From Phycisphaera sp. (lineage in GTDB: Bacteria > Planctomycetota > Phycisphaerae > Phycisphaerales > UBA1924), in NCBI GenBank assembly GCA_020639255.1, contig JACKGZ010000005.1, positions 186,001-250,000 of the forward strand: a stretch of 64,000 bases of DNA, read 5' to 3'. Positions 45,429 to 53,973 of this stretch are shown here, piece after piece (position 1 is the first letter of the stretch; every line of letters begins with the position of its first letter). The notes under the pieces are model-generated. The model saw nothing but the letters and a program-made list of their open reading frames with translations. It was not told the DNA's origin and ran no database searches. The translations under genes and the position numbers were made by a program.

Positions 45429-46039
45429 GTGTCTTCTAGGTCAGATTCGTCCGCCAGGAGCATGCTCAACTCATCATCGGTGAGCAGGCCGGCGGGTTTG
45501 TGCCCGTTTTCGTCGTCACCGTGATTATCGGACGTCCCAGCCCCCCCAGGCCCCTCTCCCGAGAGCCTCGGCGTCCACGACCCCGACGAGCCCCTGGGCT
45601 TGGCCTGCACCTCGGAGCCCGCCGAACGCCGCGAGGCGTGCATCGGGATCGTATCGAGCGAGCCGTCACCATCATCCAGTCCGAGCTGGTCCATGTCGAG
45701 AGGTCTGAGCTGAATCGACGCTTCGTGCTGGTAGACCCAGAGGCGGAGCCACGGCGCGTACCGCTGGCACGCGGTCAGCAGCGCGCGCTTGCCGCGCACC
45801 TCGGCGGGCTCCGAGATCAAGAGGATCCCGCCGCCCCTCGGCCCGGCGCCGATCGTGCCCATCAGGCAGATCTCGGCCATCGCGCCGAACGCGCTCCGGC
45901 AGAGCGTCGGTGTCACGCCCTTCTTGTTCAGGGACGTCAAGAGCTCACGCGGGGGCTCGTGCGCACACCAGAGCACACAGGACACCTCGCTCACGCTCAC
46001 GGCTTCCGTTCCGTTCGACATCGGTCGGAGTGTACCCAT
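45425..46039 (-). CDS. Unknown protein co-translated with the diguanylate cyclase
   Basis: 204 residues from the ATG at 46039 (GAGGAG upstream). The N-terminal part is a compact alpha/beta domain (SCVLWCAHEPPRELLTSLNKKG, GGGILLISEPAEVRGKRALLTACQRYAP). The second half is low-complexity Gly/Ser/Pro-rich and ends in LLTDDELSMLLADESD. That motif resembles the DLSEEELMLLASE stretch in the diguanylate cyclase next door and the EIDALL-type CheY-binding motif of FliM; whether it binds a receiver is only a guess. Confidence 0.6.
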   Translation of the reverse strand: MGTLRPMSNGTEAVSVSEVSCVLWCAHEPPRELLTSLNKKGVTPTLCRSAFGAMAEICLMGTIGAGPRGGGILLISEPAEVRGKRALLTACQRYAPWLRLWVYQHEASIQLRPLDMDQLGLDDGDGSLDTIPMHASRRSAGSEVQAKPRGSSGSWTPRLSGEGPGGAGTSDNHGDDENGHKPAGLLTDDELSMLLADESDLEDT

Positions 46040-46057
46040 CGCCGATCTCCTCGCGGC

Positions 46058-47200
46058 TCAGCCGCACCCGGCAATCTCAATCACTCGGGCCGCGACGTGC
46101 TCCGCGCCGTTGGCCGGCCCGATCCTCTCAAACGCAACCGACATGCGCCGGCGCGATTCATCGCCCACAATCGCCTCGAAATTGGCTCGGTTCGCCGAGA
46201 CGTTCGCCTCGGGCTCCACCCTGTCGGTTCCGACGAGCACGCACCCGGCGCTTTCGAGTTCGCGCGCGTTGACCTTCTGATGCTCGTCGCGGTGACCGGG
46301 ATACGGCAGGATGAGCGCGGGCAGGTGAGCCGCCCAGAGATCTGCTATCGCGCCCGCTCCGCCCCGGCAGACGCACGCGTCCGAAGCCGCGAGCGCCAGC
46401 TCCATCCGGGGCAGATACCCGGCGACGTGTGCGCGCACATCGAGTTCCTCGTACGCGCGCACAAGCTCGTCCTCACCCGCCCCGCCGCACTGATGGATCA
46501 CCTGCCACGCGCTCTTGTCGAACTTCTCACCGAGCGCCTTCATCGCCGCGATGACGAAGCGGTTCACCGAGCGGGCACCCTGGCTGCCGCCCGTCACGAG
46601 CAGCGTCTTGCGATCGGCGTTCAGCCCGAAGTGCGCGAGCGATGCCTCGCGCGAGGGCAGATCCCGCAAGCGTCTCCGCACGATCGGTGGCACGCGCTCA
46701 AAACGAGCGTCCTCCACCTTCGCGCTCGACAGCAGCACCGTCGCCCAGCGCTGCATGAGCCTGTTCGCTTTGCCCGGCACCGCGTCGAGGTTCACCATGA
46801 CCAGCGGCACGCCCTCGACCCGTGCCGCCTGCGCGACGCCCGGCGAGACGAACCCCCCCGTCGACACGACGACGACCTTGTCGCACGTCTCTCGCAGGTT
46901 CCTGATAGCTCTGCGTCCCGCGCGGACCGAGCCGCCCCAGTTCATGATGAACTGCATCAAAGCCCATGGCTTTAGAGCCATGGGCTTGGCGGAGCTCACG
47001 AGCGAGTCGAACTCAAAGCCCTCGATCCGCTCGCCTTTGAGGACGCGCTGATCGATCTCTCTCTCGGAAACCACGAACATTCCGCGCACAGAATCGGGCA
47101 TGCGCTCGGCGAGTGCCTCAGCGATCGCGAGATTGGGCTGGATGTGCCCGCCCGTCCCGCCGCCGGCGAAGACGACGCCGAGCCTTGTGCGCCCACTCAC
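46058..47200 (-). CDS. murG: UDP-GlcNAc:lipid II GlcNAc transferase
   Basis: 380 residues. N-terminal GGGTGGHIQPNLAIAEAL is the MurG glycine loop, and VTGGSQGARSVNRF, VCRGGAGAIADLWAAHLPALILPYP are the donor-binding parts. The enzyme adds GlcNAc to lipid I to make lipid II on the cytoplasmic face of the membrane. A perfect 12-bp palindrome (46960-46987) lies inside the gene and encodes KPMALKPWAL. The GTG start overlaps the ftsW stop (GTGA). Confidence 0.92.
   Translation of the reverse strand: MSGRTRLGVVFAGGGTGGHIQPNLAIAEALAERMPDSVRGMFVVSEREIDQRVLKGERIEGFEFDSLVSSAKPMALKPWALMQFIMNWGGSVRAGRRAIRNLRETCDKVVVVSTGGFVSPGVAQAARVEGVPLVMVNLDAVPGKANRLMQRWATVLLSSAKVEDARFERVPPIVRRRLRDLPSREASLAHFGLNADRKTLLVTGGSQGARSVNRFVIAAMKALGEKFDKSAWQVIHQCGGAGEDELVRAYEELDVRAHVAGYLPRMELALAASDACVCRGGAGAIADLWAAHLPALILPYPGHRDEHQKVNARELESAGCVLVGTDRVEPEANVSANRANFEAIVGDESRRRMSVAFERIGPANGAEHVAARVIEIAGCG
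46960..46987. repeat. In-frame 12-bp palindrome inside murG
   Basis: AAGCCCATGGCT (46960-46971), TTAG loop, AGCCATGGGCTT (46976-46987): a perfect 12-bp inverted repeat in a coding region. It is also a partial direct repeat on the protein level (KPMAL/KPWAL). Could be an inserted palindromic element tolerated by the protein. Confidence 0.6.
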
Positions 47201-48456
47201 GCCAGTGCGCCGGCGGGCGCTGCCAGCTCGGGCTCCTCAATGTCTTCGGAATCCGCGTCGCTCTCGGGCTCGACGTTCTCGGTGGCGATCGTTGTCTCGC
47301 CCGCCGAGCGGTCGAAGCGGATGAGCATGCCCAGGGCCGCGGAGGTGAGGATCCACCCCGTGCCGCCCGAGCTGATGAGGGGCAGGGCGATGCCCTTGGT
47401 CGGCGCAAGCTTGGTGACGACGAGCAGGTTGATGCACGCCTGGAGCCCGATCGTCGCGACGACACCGAGCGCAAAGAGCCTCGCAACAGGTCGGCGTTCG
47501 TTCTTGGCGATGTCGAGGCCTGTCGAGAGCAGGACGACGTAGAGGAAGAGCACGAGCGCGACGCCGAAGAGGCCGAGTTCCTCGGAGATGATGGCGAAGA
47601 TGAAGTCGGTGGTGTCCTCGGGGAGGTAGCCGAACTTCTGGAGCCCGTGGCCGAGTCCGCGCCCCACGACCTCGCCGTTGGCGATCGCGCCCATCGACTG
47701 GATGATGTGGAACCCGTCGCCCGCCGGGTCGGCGTAGGGGTCGATGAACGACGTGATGCGGCGCATGCGGTAGTCGGACGTGAACAGGCCCGCCGCGACG
47801 ACCGCCAGCCCCGCGGGCGCGAGCAGGCCGATGTGCCAGTACTTCGCACCAGCCGCGAGCAGGATGATCACGCCCGACGCGCCGATCAGGACCGCGGTCC
47901 CGAGGTCTTCCTTCATGACCACGGCGCACACGATCCCGAGCGCCGCCAGCAGCGGGACGAGCCCCGTCCAGAACTTCTGCAGGCGATCGCCCGCCGAGAC
48001 GGCGCACCACGCGAGCAGACCCAGCATGCTCCACTTGATGAACTCGCTGGGCTGGAACGAGACGGACCCGAGCACGGGCGCGGGGAACTCGATCCACCGC
48101 GAGCTGAAGTTGCGGTTGCGCGAGATGCCCGGGACGTACACGAGCAGGAGCACGACGAGCATCATCCCGACGCCGAAGGCGAGCAGGGGCCAGACTCGGC
48201 GCGGGCTGGGGGTGAGCATCGCGTTGGTGAGTCGGGCTGGCATGAAGGCCGTGCACGCCATCGCGACCATCGCCAGCGCCATGTAAATGCCGACACGCCC
48301 AGAGAGCATCGTGACGGGGGTCAGGCCCCCATCCCCCTGAACAGGTATTTCGGCGGTGGCCGGCTCGATCTCCATGCCGGCGCTGGTGACCATGAGCACC
48401 CCCACCATGAGGAGTGCCAGCGCGCACAAAAACAAGATCTGTCCTGAGCGGATCAC
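47197..48456 (-). CDS. ftsW: FtsW/RodA-family peptidoglycan polymerase
   Basis: 419 residues from a GTG at 48456 (M)IRSGQILFLCALALLMVG; the frame is open further but that part shadows the divergent gene. Ten hydrophobic segments; SEDS signatures include SSRWIEFPAPVLGSVSFQPSEF, KEDLGTAV, FAIISEELG and SSGGTGWILTSAALG. It polymerises lipid II into glycan strands during division (FtsW) or elongation (RodA). Adjacent murG supports the FtsW assignment as in the dcw cluster. Only 64 bases separate its start from the divergent exported-protein gene. Confidence 0.88.
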   Translation of the reverse strand: MIRSGQILFLCALALLMVGVLMVTSAGMEIEPATAEIPVQGDGGLTPVTMLSGRVGIYMALAMVAMACTAFMPARLTNAMLTPSPRRVWPLLAFGVGMMLVVLLLVYVPGISRNRNFSSRWIEFPAPVLGSVSFQPSEFIKWSMLGLLAWCAVSAGDRLQKFWTGLVPLLAALGIVCAVVMKEDLGTAVLIGASGVIILLAAGAKYWHIGLLAPAGLAVVAAGLFTSDYRMRRITSFIDPYADPAGDGFHIIQSMGAIANGEVVGRGLGHGLQKFGYLPEDTTDFIFAIISEELGLFGVALVLFLYVVLLSTGLDIAKNERRPVARLFALGVVATIGLQACINLLVVTKLAPTKGIALPLISSGGTGWILTSAALGMLIRFDRSAGETTIATENVEPESDADSEDIEEPELAAPAGALA

Positions 48457-48520
48457 ACCACAGCATCGTCCAGTTAGGATCCTGAAGAACACTCTTACCC
48501 GTACGCCCGGGAGGCCCGCG

Positions 48521-49756
48521 ATGAAACACCTGCTCGCTGTGCTCTGCTGCTCGGTTCTGACCCTCGCCGCCGAGGCCGACCCGGTGGACGACGCGCTGAC
48601 CGGCAAGGCCGGTGACGGCACGCTCACCGACTCGGTCGCTTCCCTGAACGAGCATCTCGCTGCCCACCCAAATGACGACCGCGCCAGGTTCGCACTCGGG
48701 CTGCTCCGGATCGTCAAGACGGGCGAGGACTCGGCTCAGTGGATGTACAAGTACGGCGCGGGCATGCCCACGCGCAACGCCGGCGGGTTCGTCTTCCCCA
48801 TGCTCAACGCCATACCCGGGAACCCCGACCCGGCACGGATCGCTTACGAGGACGTCGACACCTTCTTCGAGACCTGGATGCAGGACCTCCGAGAGGCGGA
48901 CGAGATCCTCGGCCAGATCAAGGACGGCAACGTCAAGCTTGAGATCGACCTCGCCCGCCTCCGGCTCGACCTCAACGGCAACGGCGTCGCCTCCGACAAC
49001 GAGATGGCGGGCGTTGCGTTCTCGATCCTGTTCAACGGCGGACGCCCGCGCGGCGAGGACGTGCCCAGCTTCGTTGTGGCTGCCGACCGCGCCGACGTCG
49101 AGTGGCTCCGCGCGTACTGCCACGTTTTCCTCGCGATAGGCGAGATGCACCTTGCTCACGACCAGCGCGAGCTCTTCGAGCGCGTCGGGCACGTCGTCTT
49201 CCCGAACATCGAGACGCCCCACGCCTACCTACGCGGCAGGTCGGTCTTCGATCCGACGATGACCGGGCTCGATGTCACGGACCTCATCGCGCTGGTTCAC
49301 CTGATCCACTTCCCGGTCGACGAGCCCGAGCGCATGGCAGCGGCGCGCGAGCACTGGCTCCGGGCGATCGGGCACAGCCGGATCATGTGGACGCACGCGC
49401 TCGTCGAGACCGACAACGACCGCGAGTGGCTCCCAAACCCGAATCAGGACGCCGCGATGCGGAACTTCAAGATGACCGACGAGCGGATCAAGCTCTGGCA
49501 CGATCTGCTCGCCGACACCGAAGCCGCGCTCAACGGCAAGAAGCTCGTCCGCTTCTGGCGGGGCGACGGCACCAAGGGCATCAACCTCAAACGAGTCTTC
49601 GAAGAACCGCAGACCGTCGATCTCATCCTGTGGATTCAAGGCTCGGCGGCCGGGGATTATCTCGAAGAGGGCGAGCTCACCCGAGACTTCCTCTGGCGCG
49701 ACTTCGAGGACGCGTTCGGGCACAGGCCATTCCGGTACATCTTCTATGTGAACTGA
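48521..49756 (+). CDS. Exported protein of unknown function
   Basis: 411 residues from the ATG at 48521 (GGGAGG upstream; signal peptide MKHLLAVLCCSVLTLAAEADP). It is helical and TPR-like in the first third (SLNEHLAAHPNDDRARFALGLLRIV), with a DLNGNGVASDNE loop that resembles a Ca-binding site. There is no enzyme motif. Homologues seem confined to Planctomycetota, as far as I can judge from its style; I give no function. It ends six bases before rimO on the other strand. Confidence 0.7.
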   Translation: MKHLLAVLCCSVLTLAAEADPVDDALTGKAGDGTLTDSVASLNEHLAAHPNDDRARFALGLLRIVKTGEDSAQWMYKYGAGMPTRNAGGFVFPMLNAIPGNPDPARIAYEDVDTFFETWMQDLREADEILGQIKDGNVKLEIDLARLRLDLNGNGVASDNEMAGVAFSILFNGGRPRGEDVPSFVVAADRADVEWLRAYCHVFLAIGEMHLAHDQRELFERVGHVVFPNIETPHAYLRGRSVFDPTMTGLDVTDLIALVHLIHFPVDEPERMAAAREHWLRAIGHSRIMWTHALVETDNDREWLPNPNQDAAMRNFKMTDERIKLWHDLLADTEAALNGKKLVRFWRGDGTKGINLKRVFEEPQTVDLILWIQGSAAGDYLEEGELTRDFLWRDFEDAFGHRPFRYIFYVN

Positions 49757-49762
49757 GATCGC

Positions 49763-51481
49763 TTACTTGAGCACGTTGAGCCTGATCGTCGGATCGAGGT
49801 CGGCAAGGGGCCTCGCGATCAGGTCGTAGCCGTCGGCCGCGACGATCGCGCAGCGGACGAGTTCGCCTGGGGCGATCTTCTGGCGGGACTGCACGTACGT
49901 CACGCTGTCGATCTGCGGCGCCTGGTGGTACGCACGTCCCTGGTAGAGCTTGCCGCCGGTTGAAACACCGGCCGTGGCTTCGACTTCACTTCCGGTGTCG
50001 CGGTCGATCAGGATGTCCAGTTGCACGCCCGACTCGAGCGGGTCTTTCTCGTCCCACTGGCTCGCCAGGAACTCGGCCTGCTCGAAGGCGATGTCCTGCT
50101 GGAGCTGCATGATCTCGGCCTTGCGCTGGGCTTTCACCTCAGCGGGCACTGCAAGCGTTGGGTCTTCTTCCATCGTCCCCGCGGGTGTGCCGGGCTCCTT
50201 GGAGTATTCGAACACGCCCACCGCGTCGAAGCCGACCTCTTCGATGAACTCGAGCAATTGCTCGTGGTCTTCCTGCGTCTCGCCCGGGGAGCCGGAGATA
50301 AACGTCGTGCGGATCGCGATGCCCGGCACGCGCTCGCGGAGCTTGTGCATGAGTTCGAGCTGCTGCGCCGCGTCGACGTGGCGGCGCATCATCTCGAGCA
50401 TGCGCTGGCTCGCGTGCTGGAGCGGGATGTCGATGTAGGGCAGCACGTGCCCGCTCTGCGACAGCTCGGCGAAGGCGTCGATGAACTCGTCGCGGAAGTT
50501 GCTCGGGTAGGCGTACATGAGGCGGACCCAGCCGTGCCCGCCGGCGTCCCTGACCGCGCCGTTCACCGCTCGCAGCAAGTCCGGGAGTCCGCCGGCACCC
50601 GTGGCTTCGTTGAAGCCGAGACCGATGTCGTCGCCGTAGCTGGTGGTGTCCTGACCGATGAGGTTGAGCTCGAACGCGCCGTCGGCGAGCAGCTCTTTGG
50701 CTTCGCTCACGACGCGATCGATGGGCTTGCTGCGCATCTTGCCCCGGATCGACGGGATCGTGCAGAACGCACAGGCCTGGTTGCAGCCCTCGCTCATGCG
50801 GAGGTACGCGTAGTGCCGAGGCGTCAGGCGCAGTCGCGCCGAGTCGTCCTCGAAGTAGCCGATGCCCTTGCCGTCCTTGCCCTGCACCGTGAGACCCGTC
50901 GTCTGCATGCCCCGGTCACGGGCCGCGAGTAATGCGTTGGCCGAGACCCAGTACCTGGGCGACTCGCCCGCGTCAATCAGGCCTGAACGCTCGGGGCGCG
51001 TGCCGCGGACGGCCTCGATGACCTTGTCGCGATCGAAGACACCGATCATCGCGTCGATGCCGGGCTCCCACTCGAGCATCTTCGCGCGATGTCTTTGCAC
51101 AAGGCACCCGGCGACGACGACGCGCTTGACGCGGCCCGCCTCTTTCGCGCGGACGGCGTCCTTGATGACCGCGAGCGATTCGTCCTTGGAGGCTTCGAGG
51201 AAGCCGCAGGTGTTGATGACCACCGCATCCGCCGGATCGACGCCCTCATCGGTCGCGACGTGATCGCCCTCGCCGAGCGAGCGGCCCTCGGTGTGGCCCG
51301 CGTCGTCCCAGCGTTCGTCCTCGGACGGGTGGTACGAAACGGGCATCAGCCCGTCGGCGGCCAGGGTGCCGAGCATCTTCTCCGAATCCACGAGGTTCTT
51401 CGGGCAGCCGAGGCTGACGAAGCTGACCGTGCGGATCTCGGTGTCGGGCGTTGTCGGGCTTGTCGTTTGAGGCGTGGTCAT
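49763..51481 (-). CDS. rimO: Ribosomal protein S12 methylthiotransferase
   Basis: 572 residues. The N-terminal Fe-S domain has Cys26 in SLGCPKNLVDSEKML, Cys92 in NTCGFLEASKDES and Cys126 in AGCLVQRH. The radical-SAM cluster is C233-x3-C237-x2-C240 in SEGCNQACAFCTIPSIRGKMRS. A C-terminal TRAM domain ends the protein. The enzyme methylthiolates Asp88 of S12. It is about 130 residues longer than usual, with an insertion at 47-85 (YHPSEDERWDDAGH...) and another at about 165-215 between the two Fe-S domains. Confidence 0.9.
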   Translation of the reverse strand: MTTPQTTSPTTPDTEIRTVSFVSLGCPKNLVDSEKMLGTLAADGLMPVSYHPSEDERWDDAGHTEGRSLGEGDHVATDEGVDPADAVVINTCGFLEASKDESLAVIKDAVRAKEAGRVKRVVVAGCLVQRHRAKMLEWEPGIDAMIGVFDRDKVIEAVRGTRPERSGLIDAGESPRYWVSANALLAARDRGMQTTGLTVQGKDGKGIGYFEDDSARLRLTPRHYAYLRMSEGCNQACAFCTIPSIRGKMRSKPIDRVVSEAKELLADGAFELNLIGQDTTSYGDDIGLGFNEATGAGGLPDLLRAVNGAVRDAGGHGWVRLMYAYPSNFRDEFIDAFAELSQSGHVLPYIDIPLQHASQRMLEMMRRHVDAAQQLELMHKLRERVPGIAIRTTFISGSPGETQEDHEQLLEFIEEVGFDAVGVFEYSKEPGTPAGTMEEDPTLAVPAEVKAQRKAEIMQLQQDIAFEQAEFLASQWDEKDPLESGVQLDILIDRDTGSEVEATAGVSTGGKLYQGRAYHQAPQIDSVTYVQSRQKIAPGELVRCAIVAADGYDLIARPLADLDPTIRLNVLK

Positions 51482-51518
51482 CCGGGCAATGGTAGGCCCG
51501 GGCGGGGTTTACGAACCC

Positions 51519-52010
51519 TCAGGCGGCGCGCCTGGGAAACCGGGGCGCTGGGGCCTCAATCGTATCGAGGCCGAAGCCGGGCATCGGGAAGATCCGCTGC
51601 AGGTGCTCGGCGAGCTGCTCCGCCGGGGTCGTCACGAAGAAGCACACCTCGCCCAATTGCGTGGCCGCAAACCGCAACGCGCGGGGCAGGTTCTCGCGTG
51701 TGGTGGCGATCATGAGTTCGCCGTGCTCGAAGCGGACGGGCAGGAGCTTGAACTGCCAGGCCTGTCGCGGCGTGACGCAGGACGTTGCAGCCGGGTCGAT
51801 GCGCTGGCCGGCAAATTCGAAGACGCCCGCGATCTGCTCGTACTGGCGCGCCCAGGCATCCTCGATGACGGTCGGGTCGACACTGAACATGCGCTCGGCG
51901 AGCTCGCCGAAGGGCTTGCCGACGATGCGCTGCTCGTCGAGGATCTCCTCGCGCATGTGCTCGGTCAGCACGCCGAGTTCTACAAGAATGTCACCGATCC
52001 GTAGGGGCAT
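51519..52010 (-). CDS. Stand-alone MshEN (GspE/PilB N-terminal) domain protein
   Basis: 163 residues. The start RIGDILVELGVLTEHMREEILDEQ follows the MshEN c-di-GMP-binding motif (RLGxxLxxxGxLxxxxxxxxLxxQ), with a second, weaker repeat (PFGELAERMFSVDPTVIEDAWARQ). The rest (VTPRQAWQFKLLPVRFEHGELMIAT) matches the GspE N-terminal fold, but no ATPase domain follows. It may be a free c-di-GMP receptor or a pilus or secretion accessory. 37 bases separate it from rimO on the same strand. Confidence 0.75.
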   Translation of the reverse strand: MPLRIGDILVELGVLTEHMREEILDEQRIVGKPFGELAERMFSVDPTVIEDAWARQYEQIAGVFEFAGQRIDPAATSCVTPRQAWQFKLLPVRFEHGELMIATTRENLPRALRFAATQLGEVCFFVTTPAEQLAEHLQRIFPMPGFGLDTIEAPAPRFPRRAA

Positions 52011-52173
52011 GATTCAGTCTCCGACGCGGCAGGCACCGCCTCCGTGCGGGGTGTCCATCGGGTCCGCGGCCAGTCACCTTTGCACCCTGTTCGAGTCAAA
52101 CGGGCCCGCTTGCGGGCATTGCGGCTTGGCGCGGTCACAGGCAGACAGACGCCCCGCCCGGTAAGCTCCGGGC

Positions 52174-52623
52174 ATGGTTCTTGGACCCGAAACACCCGTG
52201 GATCTCTCGCTCGTCGTGCCCGTCGTCGTCGGGGCGCACATCGAGGCCGAACTCGGCGACCGCGCGACGGCGCAGTGGCTGGCGGACCAGCTCACCGACG
52301 AACTCAGCCAGCGGGAGCCCGGGCTCCGGGCCGTCGTCTGCACGGACCTGTGGTACCTCAACGACGACCGCCTGCGATCGAGGCCCGCGGTCTCGGTCGG
52401 AGAGCCCGAGCTCAACGCGTACACCGCGTTCCTGGCCGACAAACTGCCCGATGTGTACTCGGTGAAGGACGTCCTGATCGTCCAGCTCGACCTGCACGGC
52501 GTGGACCTGGTCGCGGCGTGCTGGGGACGCGACGCGATCGCGACACGCCAGGCGGCGCAGGCGTTCGCCGAGCGCTACATGACCGGCTTCTGCGACGCGG
52601 TCGCGAACCTCATGAGCGCGTGA
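52174..52623 (+). CDS. Conserved-looking small protein of unknown function
   Basis: 149 residues, soluble, with alternating helix and strand (VVVGAHIEAELGDRATAQWLADQL, RAVVCTDLWYLNDDRL, DVLIVQLDLHGVDLVAACW). No motif is recognised. It lies alone on the plus strand between the MshEN gene and mnmE, and the 52011-52173 spacer may carry its promoter, although none was identified. Confidence 0.6.
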   Translation: MVLGPETPVDLSLVVPVVVGAHIEAELGDRATAQWLADQLTDELSQREPGLRAVVCTDLWYLNDDRLRSRPAVSVGEPELNAYTAFLADKLPDVYSVKDVLIVQLDLHGVDLVAACWGRDAIATRQAAQAFAERYMTGFCDAVANLMSA

Positions 52624-52659
52624 AGACCCTCGCTTGCGCTTCGGGCTCGTCAATATCGA

Positions 52660-53973
52660 TCACTTGCCGATACAGAACGTCTTGAAGATGAGCCCGAGCA
52701 CCTCGTCGGGGTCGATGCGTCCGGTGATGACGCCGAGCTGATCGAGCGCGAGGCGCATCTCGCCCGCGATGAGTTCCCACTGCACGCTGCCCGACGACGC
52801 GAGCAACTCGGCGCTCTCGATGTGAGCCCCGGCTCTGCGGAGCGAGGCGTCGAGCCGAGCGGCGATCGCACCGCCCGCAGCCGCCCCGGTCAGGCCGACG
52901 AGCTTGGCTAGGCGTGCCCGGAGTTCGTCAAGATGCCACCCGTCGAGCGCGCAGACTTCGAGATCCGCGGCACCTGCGCTCGTAGTCGGCTGATCCGCCT
53001 TCGTGCGCACGCGGAGTGTCGGAAGCGAGCCTGTCAGCCTTGCATCGAATGTGCTGTTCGGATCGCAGTACACGATCGCGTCGGCTCGCTCGATTTCTTC
53101 GCGTGCGCGGCGTTGCACCTCGGCATTGAGCGCATTCGCTACGGCGTCATCGAGCCCCGCGAGGTCCACCAGTTCGATGCGCCCGCCGCCCGGCAGGGTG
53201 AGTTCTTCAACGATCGCGTCGCGCGTGGTGCCCCAGGCCTCGTCGACGACCGAGCGTTCGCGCCCGACAAGCGCGTTGAAGAGCGTGCTCTTGCCCGCGC
53301 TCGGGGCGCCCGCAAGAACGACGCGGGGCAGATCCGTCCGCTGCTCGCTGCCCGCCGAGGACGAGAAGCCCGGCTCGATCTCGGCACGCAGGTCGTGCAG
53401 CTCGGTTGCGAGCACGCTCGGCTCGATCGCGACGACGTCCTCCTGGTCGGCAAAGTCGATCCCCGCCTCGACGAGCGCGAGCAGACGTGACAGACGCTCG
53501 TTCCACCGACTCGATCGGCTGCCCTGCGTCGACGACATCAGCCGCTGGGCGGCTCGCAATTCGTCGGCGTTCGACGCGGCGATCGTCATCGCCACGCCCT
53601 TGGCCTGTTCGAGGTCGAGGCGGCCGTTCATGTACGCGCGAGCGGTAAACTCCCCCGCTTCCGCGTGACGAACCCCCTCGGCGTTCGTCAGAACGCGCAA
53701 CACGCGCTCGACGATTGCGGGCCCGCCCGGGATGACGATGTCGAGGCTGTCCTCGCCCGTGTACGAACTCGGCGCAACCGAAACGGCGACCAGTGCGGGC
53801 AGTTCGGCGCCATCCCCGAGATGAATCACGAGCCTGTGCGCGCCGCGTGATCGTGGGATTGGCTGGGCAAAGATCGCATCGAGATCATCGAGCGAGCCGC
53901 TCACGCGAATGAGGGCGCGAGGCGAGGCGCCCGGGGCGCTGGCGAGGGCGGCGATGGAGCCGCCCGGGATCAC
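52660..53973 (-). CDS. mnmE: tRNA uridine-5-carboxymethylaminomethyl synthesis GTPase
   Basis: 437 residues. N-terminal folate-binding start (IPGGSIAALASAPG), the FTARAYMNGRLDLEQAKGVA region, G1 GAPSAGKSTLFNAL, G2/G3 VELVDLAGLDD and the terminal FCIGK with its conserved Cys. The G4 motif reads TKAD in place of NKxD. The enzyme, with MnmG, modifies U34 of several tRNAs. The GTG start overlaps the yidC stop (GTGA), the common mnmE-yidC link seen in many bacteria. Confidence 0.95.
   Translation of the reverse strand: MIPGGSIAALASAPGASPRALIRVSGSLDDLDAIFAQPIPRSRGAHRLVIHLGDGAELPALVAVSVAPSSYTGEDSLDIVIPGGPAIVERVLRVLTNAEGVRHAEAGEFTARAYMNGRLDLEQAKGVAMTIAASNADELRAAQRLMSSTQGSRSSRWNERLSRLLALVEAGIDFADQEDVVAIEPSVLATELHDLRAEIEPGFSSSAGSEQRTDLPRVVLAGAPSAGKSTLFNALVGRERSVVDEAWGTTRDAIVEELTLPGGGRIELVDLAGLDDAVANALNAEVQRRAREEIERADAIVYCDPNSTFDARLTGSLPTLRVRTKADQPTTSAGAADLEVCALDGWHLDELRARLAKLVGLTGAAAGGAIAARLDASLRRAGAHIESAELLASSGSVQWELIAGEMRLALDQLGVITGRIDPDEVLGLIFKTFCIGK

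Noticed and set aside
47237..49222. 661-residue minus-strand frame across ftsW and the exported-protein gene
   Set aside because: It crosses from a minus-strand gene into the region of a plus-strand gene in a third frame; Arg-rich without motifs.
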